Source of the DNA: Chrysemys picta bellii | Taxonomy: Eukaryota > Chordata > Testudines > Emydidae | DNA length: 64,000 nucleotides | Direction: 5' to 3' | Assembly: GCF_011386835.1 (NCBI RefSeq) | Contig: NC_088809.1 | Coordinates: 6,053,501 to 6,117,500, forward strand | In this document: positions 36,356 through 47,340 of the stretch, piece after piece | Layout of the letters: the number at the start of each line of letters is the position of its first letter | Numbering within the stretch: the stretch's first letter is position 1 | Made by a program: the position numbers and the translations under genes | The notes under the pieces: generated by a model | What the model saw: the letters and a program-made list of their open reading frames with translations, nothing else | Databases searched by the model: none | What the model was told of the DNA's origin: nothing

Positions 36356-36777
36356 CTCTTTGCGAAGTCTGCTTTGGACTTAGTTATATTGAGTAATTTT
36401 GTATCATTTTCAAACTCTGTCACCTCACTGTTTACCCCTTTTTCCAGATCATTTATGAATATGTTGAACAGCACAGGTCCCAGTATAGATCCTGAGGGGA
36501 CCCTGCTATTTACCTCCCTCCAGTGTGAAAACTGACTGTTTATTCCTACCTTTTGTTTCCCATCTTTTTACCAGTTATTGATCCAGAGAGAACCTTCACT
36601 CCTATCCCATGACTTCTTACTTTGTTTAAGTTTATGGAAGGAAGATATTTATCATTTGTCAGGGAAAAGATAGTATACTGCATATGGAAATTAGAGCTGC
36701 ACACAAAAGGGTGTTGTTTTATACATCATCTATTTTCTGTTCATCCATAAGGAGTGAGGTTAAAAACCACTTGGCAT

Positions 36778-36855
36778 AAAATCCTGACACCTCCTCCATC
36801 TTGAAGTCAATGGCAAAAGTCCTATCGACTTCCACAGGGCAGGATTTCACCTTTA
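36778..36855. repeat. palindromic 'gaagtcaatggc' interspersed repeat
   Basis: The ends 'aaatcctgacacctcc' and 'agggcaggatttcacc' are inverted relatives, with 'cttgaagtcaatggcaaaag' and 'tcctatcgacttcc' in the centre as a fold-back. Confidence 0.55.
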
Positions 36856-36859
36856 TTCC

Positions 36860-37440
36860 CTGAACAATAACATGATTGTCCAAGAACTGACAACACAGGT
36901 GACATAAAAGGAATATTTCAGCACTTGAATGTCAAATTAATGAGTACAAAACATCTTCAGTGACTGTGAAAGGAGGACTTCAGAATAACCTTCTGAATAC
37001 CAATCCTTTCGAAAGATATCTTTAAAGGGTCATATTGTATAGGTTTCTATATGCCATGTCACTGTACTGCTCTGACAGCAGGGACATTCCAACATAAGGA
37101 TGAGATTTCGGATTCCAGGCTAGTAGTGTCTAAGCATATCATGTAGGAGATATGTGCTGTCTGTTGGGGAAGAAACTGAAGTGTGCTGGATTATTTTCTT
37201 ACAACGAAAGAAGAGGCCAATGTAAAGGAAAATAGATGACAATCGTTACTTATCAGTGCAATTCAATGCAGAAAAGTGACCTCTTTTTTAGATGTACTAA
37301 GAATAGTTTTGAGAAAAAAGTATACACCACAGAAAAAGACTCCAGAAAGTTTTGTAAATTGATTTTTTGTATCCCAAAACTAAAACCTGTCCTCTCAATC
37401 CATTATGGAAAAAAACTACTCCCCTACTCCAGAATGCAAA
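36860..37440. other. AT-rich sequence, no gene recognised
   Basis: Nothing classifiable was seen in this stretch. Confidence 0.5.
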
Positions 37441-37445
37441 ATACT

Positions 37446-37598
37446 AAATGAAAGACTGTCAAGTATCAGGGGGTAGCCGTGTTAGTCATGCATCCGAAGA
37501 AGTGAGGTTTTTACTCACGAAAGCTTATGCCCAAATAAATCTGTTAGTCTTTAAGGTGCCACCAGACTCCTTGTTGTTTTTTTTAAATGAAAGACTGT
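37446..37598. mobile_element. composite inverted Penelope-like insertion with 14-bp target duplication
   Basis: A short inverted piece of the element's terminus ('ggggtagccgtgttagtc', about 37,470-37,487) is joined directly to the plus-strand tail 'atgcatccgaagaagtgagg' to 'ggtgccaccagactccttg'. The 14-bp direct repeat aaatgaaagactgt flanks it exactly (37,446-37,459 and 37,585-37,598). The left arm is much shorter than in the palindrome at 19.65 kb, but the plan is the same. Confidence 0.85.
37490..37532 (+). ncRNA. hammerhead-like motif in Penelope-like tail (copy C)
   Basis: The motif reads CCGAAGA (37,494-37,500; one change from CUGANGA), a perfect 5-bp stem II GTGAG/CTCAC (37,502-37,506 and 37,514-37,518), then GAAA (37,519-37,522) and GCTTATGC. 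Relative to copies A and D, the stem differs at paired positions yet stays fully paired, which supports a selected RNA hairpin in the source elements. Confidence 0.5.
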
Positions 37599-37746
37599 TT
37601 TGGGTTTTTTTTTAAATAAAACATTTAAATAGATTGGGCATTATGCACAAAGGGCTGGTGTATAACAGTTTCCACTGTGTGAACAGCAATACCTGGGGAA
37701 TGAAGAACTTAAATATCATATAAACTCAACATTTCCATTAAAGTTT

Positions 37747-37827
37747 AGGCTCTGATTTTCAAGGGAGAAATAGCCACCCAAGCTGTACACCTAACTCCCT
37801 TAGGCTGCTTTAAGAATCCCAGCCTTA
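37747..37827. repeat. palindromic 'tgattttcaag' interspersed repeat
   Basis: It begins 'ggctctgattttcaaggg' and ends 'ctgctttaagaatcccagcc', with 'cctaactcccttagg' in the middle. It is a relative of the repeats at 15,245 and 57,392. Confidence 0.4.
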
Positions 37828-37914
37828 GTGTTCTCAGACTCCCTATTCTGGTACCTTTAAATGCTGATTAAGGGGATACAAGTGATGCCATTATTGTGCA
37901 GTTAATGATGTAAC

Positions 37915-38050
37915 AAAACGGGGTCTGATTCAGCAAGTTGCAGAACATTTCCTGCAAAATGCGGAGAATGGGGAAATCATACCAAAGCCAATGGGAGAAG
38001 AGGGTGCCCAGGACCTGGCAGGATGGGGCTCTTGCTGAGGGATGAACACA
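37915..38050. repeat. diverged 'agccaatggg' interspersed repeat
   Basis: The stretch has 'gggtctgattcagcaagttg', 'accaaagccaatgggag' and 'cctggcaggatggggc'. The style is that of the sauropsid palindromic repeats, but the match is weak. Confidence 0.3.
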
Positions 38051-38093
38051 GTATTTAACCCCTTCATCAGAACTCAAAAGTCCACTCAAAGTG

Positions 38094-38136
38094 ACGTACG
38101 TACGTATGTACGTGTGAGAGAGAGAGCGAGCGCGTC
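38094..38136. repeat. (GTAC)n / (GA)n low-complexity tract
   Basis: Imperfect 'gtacgtac' units, then 'gagagagagagcgagcgcg'. Being self-complementary, the GTAC part could extrude as a small cruciform. Confidence 0.8.
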
Positions 38137-38139
38137 CAT

Positions 38140-41100
38140 CTAAACAATGCTGTGCATTTTTACACTGTTTTATATGGTCTCAGTGTAGACGTGTTAATTT
38201 TTTTTTTTAATTTTTAAATGTTGCTCCGACTGTATAGTAGCAACTATTTTTTATCACCGAAATGGTATCTGTTATTCTACCGTTATATCTAAATTATAAT
38301 GTTTTGGTGGATTGTGAAAAAAAGAGATTTCCCGCATTTAATTCTTAAAGCACAAAAAGGTTAAAATAAATACTTTTTTGCGCCATGACAAGTAACCTTA
38401 AAATGAACCCAGAAGAATGGGATTCTCTCTTTGGCAGAATATATATGAGATGTGATATAAGTACATACTATACAGGTAAAACAGATTACATAAATGAATC
38501 GTATCCTCTCCATTTAAAATTCAAGGAAAAGGCCAACATCATAATGATCATCTTCCCCTCCACTGGATCTTCTACATAAACATACAGAAGAAGTAAATGA
38601 AACATAAATCTTTGTATGATTCTTCAATCTGTCTACAAATGACCATGACATTACACCTAAACTATTCTATATTGCATATATGCTTCCCTTTTAAACAGTT
38701 AAGGAGTGTATCAGACACCATGATAAACACACAAAACTGAGCGTGAATTCCAATAAATGCAAGCCTTCCGTCTCGGAAACTCCTCACTTATTTGATTAAG
38801 TTAGGTGAAAAACAGAGCAGTCATGCTTGTAGCTTTTCTTCCTTTTTCCTTTCCTCCACTCTTTTTATTTCTAATGCGAATCGGAAGTCTATGTGGAGCA
38901 GTCTGGCTAGCCCCAGTCTAACCTCCCCATCTGGAAGGGAACTAACCAGCCTTGGGGCTACTTCCAACCCTTCCCAGCTGTTGGGTTTGGGTTTTTTGTT
39001 TTTGCGGGCTTGAGAAAGCATATTTATATAAATGATTGCCATATCCTTTGCCAGCTGTTGACCCTGCTCTTGTCCCGGTTGGGGCATGTTTTTCATTTTT
39101 AGCGGCCACAGACTGGAACTGACCCTGATAGAGTTAGCACGCTATGCAAACAGCTTTACGCATTATTGCTGTGACAGTTAAGACAATGGATGCACAGTGT
39201 AATCTGAGGGACCGGTGTTTCCCTTTGGGCTAATGTCACAGAATCCAGAGCTGGAAGTATCAGTTGAAAAAATAAATTATGAGATTCACAGCACTGTTGG
39301 GCGGTTTCCTCTCCGGTTAATAAGCACTCAGGGATTTCAGATATCGTTCGTATTAGCAAAAGGTTAACAGAAATACACATAAACGCACACAAAATTTGTG
39401 TTGGGCCACATCGCCTACCATTGTAAGAAAATTTCCTGAATTGTACTTTTTAAAAAATTCAAGTAGTGCCTTTACATGAACTGTCTTCTCTTTAGCTGAA
39501 TTACTAAAAGGCGATACTTTACGTAATGTTTTTAGAAAAAGTCTGTGGTTGTATTGTGAGCTTAAAAAGAAGAGATCAATCACAATCTACTTCTGCAATA
39601 AATTAAAACTTTCAGATCAAATGCACCTTACCAAAAAAATAAAAATAAAAGCATCAGTGCTTTCCCCTTCCTATAAAGCATTGCTCCAGAAATGCATCCA
39701 TCAGACTTAACGTATGTTTATTTCCTGGACACCTGTAGTTATGCTGAACCAAGAAAGTTTTTAAATATATCTGAGGAAATACTTAAAAAAAAAAAAAAAG
39801 GTGGGGGAACCATTTTCAGAAACACCGACAAACGAAATGTAAATGATATATTATGGACATTTTCTCATGAATCAATACTATTTAATTTTAAGTTAAATGG
39901 AACAGAGACAATGAACTGTAGCCCTTTACAACTTTCAAAAGCATTATCAGGTTTTTTTGATAGTAAGTAAAGATGGCATATGTGTTCTGTTCAGTATGCA
40001 GAAGAGCCTCATTTTATTCTCAATGCACAGATTTAATTAAAAATAAATTTACTGTTAACGCTTAAAGTGGTGCCAAGATTATCCAAACAGAAGGTTTCTG
40101 ATATTTAATAATTGATAAGAGGAGCTGATTATTATTTAGTAGGTCTGTTTGCAAAGGTGAAAGTGGCACTGTAGCTAGCCAAAAAGAAAGGTCTCCTTTT
40201 TCTTTGATGATTCCTCTATTTTACAGAATTGGACTTTAGCAAACTGTTTCAATTAAAATGCAGAGTGAAACCTGGGTGCAAGCTCAAGAAAGGTTCCATG
40301 ATTACTGCACATGATTGCTAAAAGCTAAAACTGATTGTAACGAAAAAATTCCTTTCTGTTAGACGTTAAATCATTTTGAAAATGTTTCACTTACACATAT
40401 ATTTAATAGGTTTTTAAAATGCAGTCGTATGCAGGACATACATTGCTACTTTACAGTAGTGCTTTGCAGCTTGGATTTGAAACCAGCTTTAGCACCATGT
40501 GCCAGAAATTTCCACAAGTACTGAGCGAATTAACTGATGGAATCTTTGAAGCCTCTCTAACCCAGATTAACTAATGATAAATCTGTGAAATCACAATTCA
40601 ATCTTCTTTTTTCCTGTCTAGATGTGTTTGTAATAGTGGGGATGACAAGATGCTGCCAAACCATCTGGCTCCTCACACAGGATTTGATTCAGAAAATTAA
40701 TGGACACACTATTGGTGGGCACACGTTGCAGCAATCCAGAAAAAAGGTTTGTTATACAATTAAACCAAGTGATTTTGCAGTTCAGTGAACTGTTTCCCCA
40801 CTAAGTTTAAGTGCAAAAACAAACAAAAAACAAAGTTGAAATGTGCCTGTGATGTATTAACCTTGTTCATTATAATAAATAATATGAAATAATCAATCAA
40901 CTATTTAATATGCATGTAAAAATTCAGGCTGCCTTGGACTACTCCCTAACTTGTACCTTGACCATTTCCCTTAGTTTTATGCAACTACTTACTGCAAGTT
41001 TCAACATAAAAGGACTACTGCATCACTGACACTATCTGAACATAAAGTATAACAGACATTGTGAAAGAGAGCATCTTCTTCAGGAAATCTATTCACCAAT

Positions 41101-42350
41101 ATGTGTCACCTTTACTGAAAAAGGGCGTAAAGTGACTGAAAGTTATGAATTTGAGCTCAATCCTTCAAGTGACAGGAGAAAGAATACTTTTCTATTCTCA
41201 TATAGTACATGTATCTAACCTTTGCATGCAGCTTTCTGCTTACCTAAGGTCTACTTAGTATCTGACTTAGTATGAGTCAGTGTAAGTATTCAAATTTTCT
41301 TTTAGAAACAGAATTACAACACAAACGGTGGCTTGTGTGTAAAAGATCCACTCAACAGGCAGGTAAATATTCTCATTTATTAATCAGACCATTAAACAAC
41401 AACAAGGCAAGGTCACTGATAACTCAGCCAACTTTCTTATTAACTATGCTTAGGAGAATGTGATTCTGTAGGCAAAAGACAACTTTTCAGAGCTCTTTAA
41501 CGCAAAGAGTGCCTACAAAATTCTACTAGATGCGTACCCTGTGAGAACAGAATTAACTGTAGAGAAAGGTAACTTGAATAAAATTATCTAAATTTGATCA
41601 ATTGTGTTTTAAGGCGTTTATAAAGAAGTTTTCCCCCCTTAGAGTTCTAGATGAACAATTTTTCTGTATTTTACATCACTAAAGGTATAGTTCCATTAAC
41701 ATGAATGAAAACTGTGCATCCAAATCCCCTAGGCAACTTTGAAATTTTCAGCCACACCATTTAACTGCAACTGTAAATTTTCAGCTTTTCTCACATGATG
41801 CTGTACATAGAATAATCTGACACTGTAGGCAAGGTTGTCCGGCACACTAGTCAAAAACAGTTCCCAGGGAAATGCAGTTGTGTCAAGTGTACGTAAAAGA
41901 GATAGGAACACAGGAAATTTTAAAAAGTTACATGAATTTCCTGAGTGCACAATGACGAAGAGATGTTAGGGACCGTACGTGCTTCAGAAACTCAATGTAA
42001 CTTGTAAATACAGGGGACGTTAATGGGATTTGTCTCTTTTAACAGATATGATGGATTTCAATGCTGTCTCATGAAAAACTGAAACCAATTGTCAGGTGAA
42101 GCTTTATACTTTTAATTGGTTTCTGAATTTTTAAGCCTCTAAATGGTTTCAGAAATCTTAATACACAAAAATGATCAGATGCTGTAAAGACAAACTGTGC
42201 TTTATAAACAGGAGTCGCTGTCCATGAAACATTAAAAAGGAGAACAGAGATAATCTTATGGGAAAGTTCTTACCCTTGATATCTGCACTGTCATCACATA
42301 TGTGGTTTCAAAAAAAATGAAGCACTATTGAGTAATTCCTTGCCAACACA
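38140..42350. other. AT-rich sequence, no gene recognised
   Basis: No exon was recognised with confidence. The minus-strand frame at 38821-39096 (91 codons, rich in K, E and Q, no recognisable domain) has an in-frame stop a short way upstream of its start and is regarded as doubtful. A poly(A) run lies at about 39,785-39,799. The repeat-free part at 40,580-40,800 is less AT-rich, without a recognisable function. Confidence 0.4.
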
Positions 42351-42357
42351 CACAGGC

Positions 42358-42530
42358 CAAGATTTTCAAGCCTGACTAGTGTTTTGTGTGCCCAACCAGA
42401 ATCACCTTACAGAGGTCTAATTTCCAGAGGATAATCGTCTCTTAAAGTCAGGCCCTTAAAGGTGTCAAGTTTGGTACCCAAAATCACTAGTCACTTTTGA
42501 AAATCCTACCCCCAGAAACCATCAGTGACC
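42358..42530. repeat. palindromic 'ttttcaag' interspersed repeat
   Basis: The stretch is bounded by 'ggccaagattttcaagcctg' and 'actagtcacttttgaaaatc', which are inverted relatives, with diverged sequence between them. Confidence 0.45.
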
Positions 42531-42896
42531 TGGATTTGCAAACATCTATGAAAATTGGGGTAAAACTCAAAACTTCATTTTTTGGAAAATTCTATACACA
42601 TTGTTTTTACATAACTCACATCATATTATGAGGTCATGACTGAATGAACTGTTCTTGCGATTTTTGAATATAGCAATGTGTCTGCATTATTAAACATCAT
42701 TAGTCAGATCCAACTGAAGTCAATGAAAAACCCTCTGACTCCAAAAACAGCAGAATCAAGCCCTAAATTAATAAATTAGACTTTGGTCCACAGATCATGA
42801 AGTCAAAAAAATGACACAGTTATAGTGTAAAAATCTAAGAGGTTTAAACAAACAGTTAAATTCCACAGGATGAAGTAGAAAACCATTCAAAATATC

Positions 42897-42992
42897 TTAG
42901 GACCAAATCCTGCAAGGTGCAGAAGAACCCTCAAATCCTACTAAGTTCAATGGGAGTTAAGGGCACTCAGCACCTAGCAGGTTTGGGCTATT
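42897..42992. repeat. palindromic 'ttcaatgggagtt' interspersed repeat
   Basis: The ends are 'ggaccaaatcctgcaagg' and 'cctagcaggtttgggc', with 'aagttcaatgggagttaagg' in the centre. A weaker relative lies at about 42,705-42,765. Confidence 0.55.
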
Positions 42993-42999
42993 TGCTGCT

Positions 43000-44320
43000 A
43001 AATTTAGGTTAATAGCAGATGACCCTTACCACTCTTAACCTCAAGCAGTAACCTTCTGACCCACCATCAGTGATGGCGTTTATAAGCATGTTGCCACTGG
43101 TGTAAACAAAAGGAAAAGGAACATAATGTGTTGAAATTGTTACTGATGATGACAACTGACACGCATTTTACACTGCCAGTGGGCAAAAACATCAATAAAT
43201 AACTCAAAATCTGTTTGTTAATGTGCTTGAAACATATTTTACCCATGATCATTTAGTTTTTGGTGGTGTTTTGTTGGTGGTGTTTTGTTTTTGGTTTTTG
43301 TCTGTTTTTTTGTTTGCTACAGGACAATTAAAAAGCAATCCACTGGGAAAGCCAACACAACATAAATCCACCTACAAATACAGATTTGACACTAGCATTA
43401 CTCTGTAATAGGTATTTTCACTTTCTGACACACCTCCTCTGACTATCTAAACATCAGGCCAATATGCTAGAACACACAATGGACAAAACAGTACCTTTTC
43501 TATGGACTTCTTCAAAATATAAAGGTATGTGACCATCAGTTTGAAAGGTTTTATGAAAGATCAACTGCTGTCGTCAAGAAACATGAAAACTACAGTTTAT
43601 GTGCATGAGGCATTACTCAAAGCAAACAATATTTTTATTTTAAAGAAAACAAACATTTTTGACCTTGGGCTGAATCAAAAAAAACAGAATATAATTTTTC
43701 AAGAAATATATATTTATTAATCAGTTACAGGTTTTTTTTTCCGATTTTGTGGGGGTGGATATTGTTTTTTATTTTATAATAAATTATGATTTCTTATTCA
43801 AATAACCAAAGGAGTTTCTTAACTGCTTCCGTACACATCTGAGATTAAAATAATGCACAACAGTTAAACTCCAAATATTTGAAGATCATAATAAAAAAAT
43901 CTAAACATACCAAGGCAGAAACCCCTGTACTTGTAATTTATGCTTTTCTTTTGCTCCAGGGCTTAAAATGCACACCCACGTGTCTGACTGTATTTACACA
44001 AAACTTTGCTTTTTTTTAAATAAAAGAAGCCTGATGATTACACTTGTTAACATTATTTCTCTAATTGGGATCTCTCAGTGAACATTACAATATCATAGTG
44101 ATAATATATTCTTTACGCAAGTGAAACCCTGGTTTAGCTTCTACACTTTACCTTTTGTGACTCCTTGTGTTAATGTCCCGGGGTTTTCCTCTTAGGTGAT
44201 AAAGCCCTTTATTTACTGAGGATATTTGCTGGACATTCATACCCTGGGTTTTTAAAAACACCAGACAGCTTAAAAATATTTCTGGGTTGAAATAGTCCTT
44301 TCTGTTCACACCTCCCCACC
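43000..44320. other. AT-rich sequence, no gene recognised
   Basis: A T/G-rich tract lies at 43,256-43,316. Otherwise nothing classifiable was seen. Confidence 0.5.
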
Positions 44321-44323
44321 CCC

Positions 44324-44324
<1 letters not shown>

Positions 44325-44358
<34 letters not shown>
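44325..44358. repeat. poly(A) tract of 34
   Basis: An uninterrupted run of 34 A follows a short C-rich segment. No retroelement body is recognisable to its left. The two overlapping minus-strand frames that give poly-F are artefacts. Confidence 0.95.
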
Positions 44359-44359
<1 letters not shown>

Positions 44360-44360
<1 letters not shown>

Positions 44361-45480
44361 TGAGAGAAAGAGTTGAATAAAATATTGGAGCAATAACCTG
44401 TTCTAATTGGGAGAAAAAAATACAAATGTCATATAAAATAGTGGCTTCTTGATGAGCTACTGAACACAGAAAGGAATGTAGAAGAGAGAAAGTCAAGATG
44501 TGAATAAGTATTTTGAGTTTCTTGCTTTATAAATTAAATTCGGTGTCTGTTTTTTAGCTAGATCTTTTAACTAAAGAACAGGAACCTTCATTTTAATGGT
44601 GGGAGACAAAGACTTTTTTTCCTCTTTTTTGTAGCTGCCACTATGATTTAATTAAATGAAAAATATGTGGATGTGTTTTGGAAATGTACAAGTTATAAAA
44701 AATGATTACAGTAGATGTAACAGCCTATAAAATATGATCAAATAACGCAATCATCTATCTTTCTCAAAAAGAGAAATTAAATTAGGTGTAATTGTAAAAT
44801 CTAATTTATATTCTCCTATTTCCAATTTAAATTTCCACTTTTATGAAGTGTTCTCTGCTTCAAAGTTGTGCATGTGTAAAAGACGCTTTGACATGCCTCT
44901 AATTGATTCGTTTTACACTATCCAAAGAAGGATAATAATGATTTGCAAAAGAATTTTTTTCTGTCTTGCACAGATCTCTCATTTGCCCATCTTAATTCAA
45001 TTAAAGGAAGTAAGGACGGTTTGACCGATGAATGAACCATATTTTAGCTGAGGACATTTCTATTTAAACTGGAATATACCAACCACTAATTCTCAGCCAG
45101 TTACTTCCGATCTGTAACTTTTATTTCAAAAGGTCATGGTATGGTCATGGAAAAGAAAGAGGATATTAAATGTTGGCAAGTATTTTACAATAGTGCAAAG
45201 TCTATAGCCTGATACAGCAAAGTAAAGATTTTATTCCTACGTAATTTATATATTGCATCATAAACCTCCTCCTGGTGATTTATATGGCTTGATGTCAATG
45301 TTTTAGTTTAACACAACCCTACTCTACATTCTATGTCCAAAAAGATAAAATGGTTAAAGATTATTCTATTTTATTTTATATAGATGCTTATGCTATGCTC
45401 ATCACCATACTATTTGAATACCTTCCAGAAGCGCAATAAGTGATGTGACAAACATCTGTCATTAGTCATTTGCTGTCTCA
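44360..45480. other. AT-rich sequence; possible conserved patch at 44,850-45,110
   Basis: No gene or repeat family was recognised. The part at 44,850-45,110 is repeat-free and contains 'catgcctctaattgattcg', 'aatgatttgcaaaag' and 'gcccatcttaattcaatt', which would suit a conserved enhancer. I cannot verify this. Confidence 0.3.
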
Positions 45481-45522
45481 TCCTCTCCCCAGTGGGAGGA
45501 GTGCTTTGTTTTGGTAGTTGTT

Positions 45523-45528
<6 letters not shown>

Positions 45529-45595
<67 letters not shown>
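45529..45595. repeat. (AC)n microsatellite, about 33 units
   Basis: A pure (AC)n run of 67 bases preceded by eight T. It is the longest and purest microsatellite in the window and is likely to be polymorphic. The frame through it (poly-TH) is an artefact. Confidence 0.97.
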
Positions 45596-45597
<2 letters not shown>

Positions 45598-45599
45598 GT

Positions 45600-45980
45600 G
45601 CCTTGCACTTGGAGTGGGAGATGGTGAAGTTTGTAATGGTTCTTAGTTTTTGGGGGAGTTCATTCCACAGTCTTGGGCCAGTCCCCCAAGAAAGTTCTGT
45701 CTCCCATACAAGTGAGCTTTACTTCTATTGTGGAAAGTCCCATTGTGCCAGAGGAGCAAAGTGTCAACCAGGGTCTTGACCCTCAAACTTTAGACAGGAT
45801 TTTAGATATCCTGGGTCCAGGCCATTGAGCACCTTGAAGATAAGGACAAAGACCTTGAACTTGATTTGATATTCTATGGGACGCTAGTCAAGGGAGCGAA
45901 AGATTTGTTGGGTACATGGTCGTCAGTGTTGCTGAAGATACATGCTGCAGCATTCTGTAGCAGGGTTTCATGCCCAGGTA
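45600..45980. repeat. probable interspersed repeat, class undetermined
   Basis: Phrases such as 'ggaggagttcattccacag', 'ccattgagcaccttgaagat', 'accttgaacttgatttgat' and 'atgctgcagcattctgtag' are ones I associate with an old, widespread vertebrate repeat. The class is not clear to me. No open frame of note is present. Confidence 0.3.
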
Positions 45981-46184
45981 TATTGTTTTACAATAGTCCA
46001 GATTATATTCCTCACCTTCCAATATTTCTTGATATACATATTATACTCTACAAAATTAAGGACTACATTCTGCATGTCTCGGGTGTGTCTGATTGGGGGA
46101 GGGAAGCGAGTGTAGGAAGATTTTCCCTGGTACAGAAACAGGGCCTGGTACAGGAACATAGGTTCTGGTATGGATTAGGGTATA

Positions 46185-46495
46185 TCTGCATATATCTATG
46201 CAGTGTTGTTCCAGCTCTGTCCTAGGAGTTTATAGAGACAAGGTGGGTGAAGTAATATCTTTTATTGGACCAACTTCTATTGGTGAGAGAGACAAGCTTT
46301 TGAGCTTACACAGAGCTCTTCTTCACTCTTCTTCACTCACTTCAGTCAGAGCCCCAGGCTCAAGAAGGTCCAGCCTTAAACAGATTAGTGACCCCTCCTG
46401 CCCCCCGAGCAGCTCTGTGTAAGTTCAAAAGCTTGTCTCCCTTATCAACAGAAGTTGGTCTAATGAAAGATATTACCTCCTCTGCATATAGCTAT
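46185..46495. mobile_element. inverted Penelope-like insertion, second family, with 15-bp target duplication
   Basis: The left arm (about 46,200-46,326, minus-strand sense) contains 'tagagacaaggtgggtgaag', 'cttttattggaccaacttct', 'gagacaagcttttgagctt' and 'acagagctcttcttcac'. The right arm (about 46,406-46,480) is the same sequence inverted: 'gagcagctctgtgtaagtt', 'caaaagcttgtctccctta', 'gaagttggtctaatgaaag'. About 80 bases of unrelated-looking sequence lie between. The flanks are tctgcatatatctat (46,185-46,199) and tctgcatatagctat (46,481-46,495), a 15-bp direct repeat with one mismatch. As in the first family, the right arm lacks the terminal part present on the left. Confidence 0.75.
46290..46330 (-). 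ncRNA. degenerate hammerhead-like motif, second family (copy E)
   Basis: On the minus strand the left arm reads AGTGAAGA, then stem II GAGCT/AGCTC with loop CTGTGTA, then AAAA followed by GCTTGTC. Two key positions differ from the hammerhead core (CUGA altered, GAAA to AAAA), so this copy would be inactive. From memory, the family's common form reads CTGAAGA and GAAA at these places. The stem sequence differs completely from that of the first family while the fold is the same. Confidence 0.4.
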
Positions 46496-46559
46496 ATCAA
46501 TCTGTAAATGCTATTCTTTTTTGTGAAATTCATTTTCAATTGTAAACTGTACTGCACCC

Positions 46560-47340
46560 TTCACTTTTGCATCGTAGCATCCATCTTCAGCTGGGACACC
46601 CGGGGAGTGTTAGGAGAAACTCTTATACTGGTAGAGGCGCTAACAATGGGAAAGCCATCAGCAGTTCTCCGCCTCCATTCAAATGGGTCGTTCCTAGAAC
46701 AACAGGGTGGCTGCATTGCAGGGGAATGACTTCACAGTTTGGGCCCTCGAGTGAGGGGTGCTGGAATTAAGCAACTGATCACCTGACAAGGGTTTTGAAG
46801 CTGTTCTGGGTGGTCGCCAATCTATTTAAGGGCTGGGTCTTCTTGAGTTTGGGGCTCTTACTGGCCCTCCATTAAGTGACAACAGGAAGACTAAGCCAGA
46901 GGAGTGGAGTTCAAGAGGATACTGGGATTCTGTAAGGACACTAACTCAAAGCCAAAATGCTCTCAGAGTAATCAGGACACTGGAGGGAAGGGTTTTGGAT
47001 GCAGGTGTTTGTTATTTTTGCCTACCTCTGTAACTCGTATGGTTTATCTATGAGTAAAGTGTGTCTGATTCAGAAATTCCTTTGCAAAGTCTGTGTTCTT
47101 TTGTTGTAACCGTTACAAGGGCCCAAAGGATTAAACAGTAAACCATAGTATTTATGAGAGTGGAGGTCGGAGGAGGGAATGCTTTAGCTGCTGGGGAGAA
47201 TTGGGATTCAGAACTGGTCTTGGAACCTAGGGAAGCTGGACCATGCACTCCCATGTCCCAAGAAGGGGGTATCAGAAAGAAGGTCTACACCCTGGCTGGA
47301 CTGATACAAATTCTGGACACCATTCACACCCCATAGGATT
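46560..47340. other. possible LTR-like or unclassified repeat; no gene
   Basis: The stretch has a 'ctatttaaggg' TATA-like segment near 46,820, then an 'agtaaagtgtgtc' polyadenylation-like signal near 47,053 and a 'tgtgttcttttgttgtaacc' end, which together recall a solo LTR. Clear TG...CA ends with a 4-6 bp target duplication were not found, so the call is weak. No viral gene is present. Confidence 0.25.

Larger units (their letters stand above)
35402..36637 (-). mobile_element. CR1 LINE, 3' 1.2 kb, antisense
   Basis: This is the longest single repeat of the window. The left edge is the CR1 3' terminus: 'cgtaagaacgtaagtatgac', 'ccatactggtt', 'ggtccatctagccctgtatc', 'tgtcttctgacagaggccag'. Further right it reads as antisense of ORF2, ending near 'ttgtttaagtttatgg'. 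On the minus strand the peptides of the C-terminal reverse transcriptase region are recognisable (see the two pseudogene entries). The element is 5'-truncated, as most CR1 copies are, and has frameshifts between the two readable pieces. Confidence 0.9.

Noticed and set aside
38821..39096. 91-codon minus-strand frame rich in K, E and Q
   Set aside because: No recognisable family, a stop codon lies shortly upstream of the start, and the lysine-rich end comes from a T/C-rich low-complexity stretch on the plus strand.
44325..44358. Poly(A) tract as the end of a processed pseudogene
   Set aside because: No mRNA-like or retroelement sequence is recognisable on its left, and no target duplication was found.
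45492..45779. 95-codon frame with a poly-(TH) stretch
   Set aside because: The TH repeat is the translation of the (AC)n microsatellite.
46560..47120. Solo LTR with complete TG...CA ends
   Set aside because: TATA-like and polyadenylation-like phrases are present, but matching ends with a short target duplication could not be found; kept only as a weak unclassified entry.
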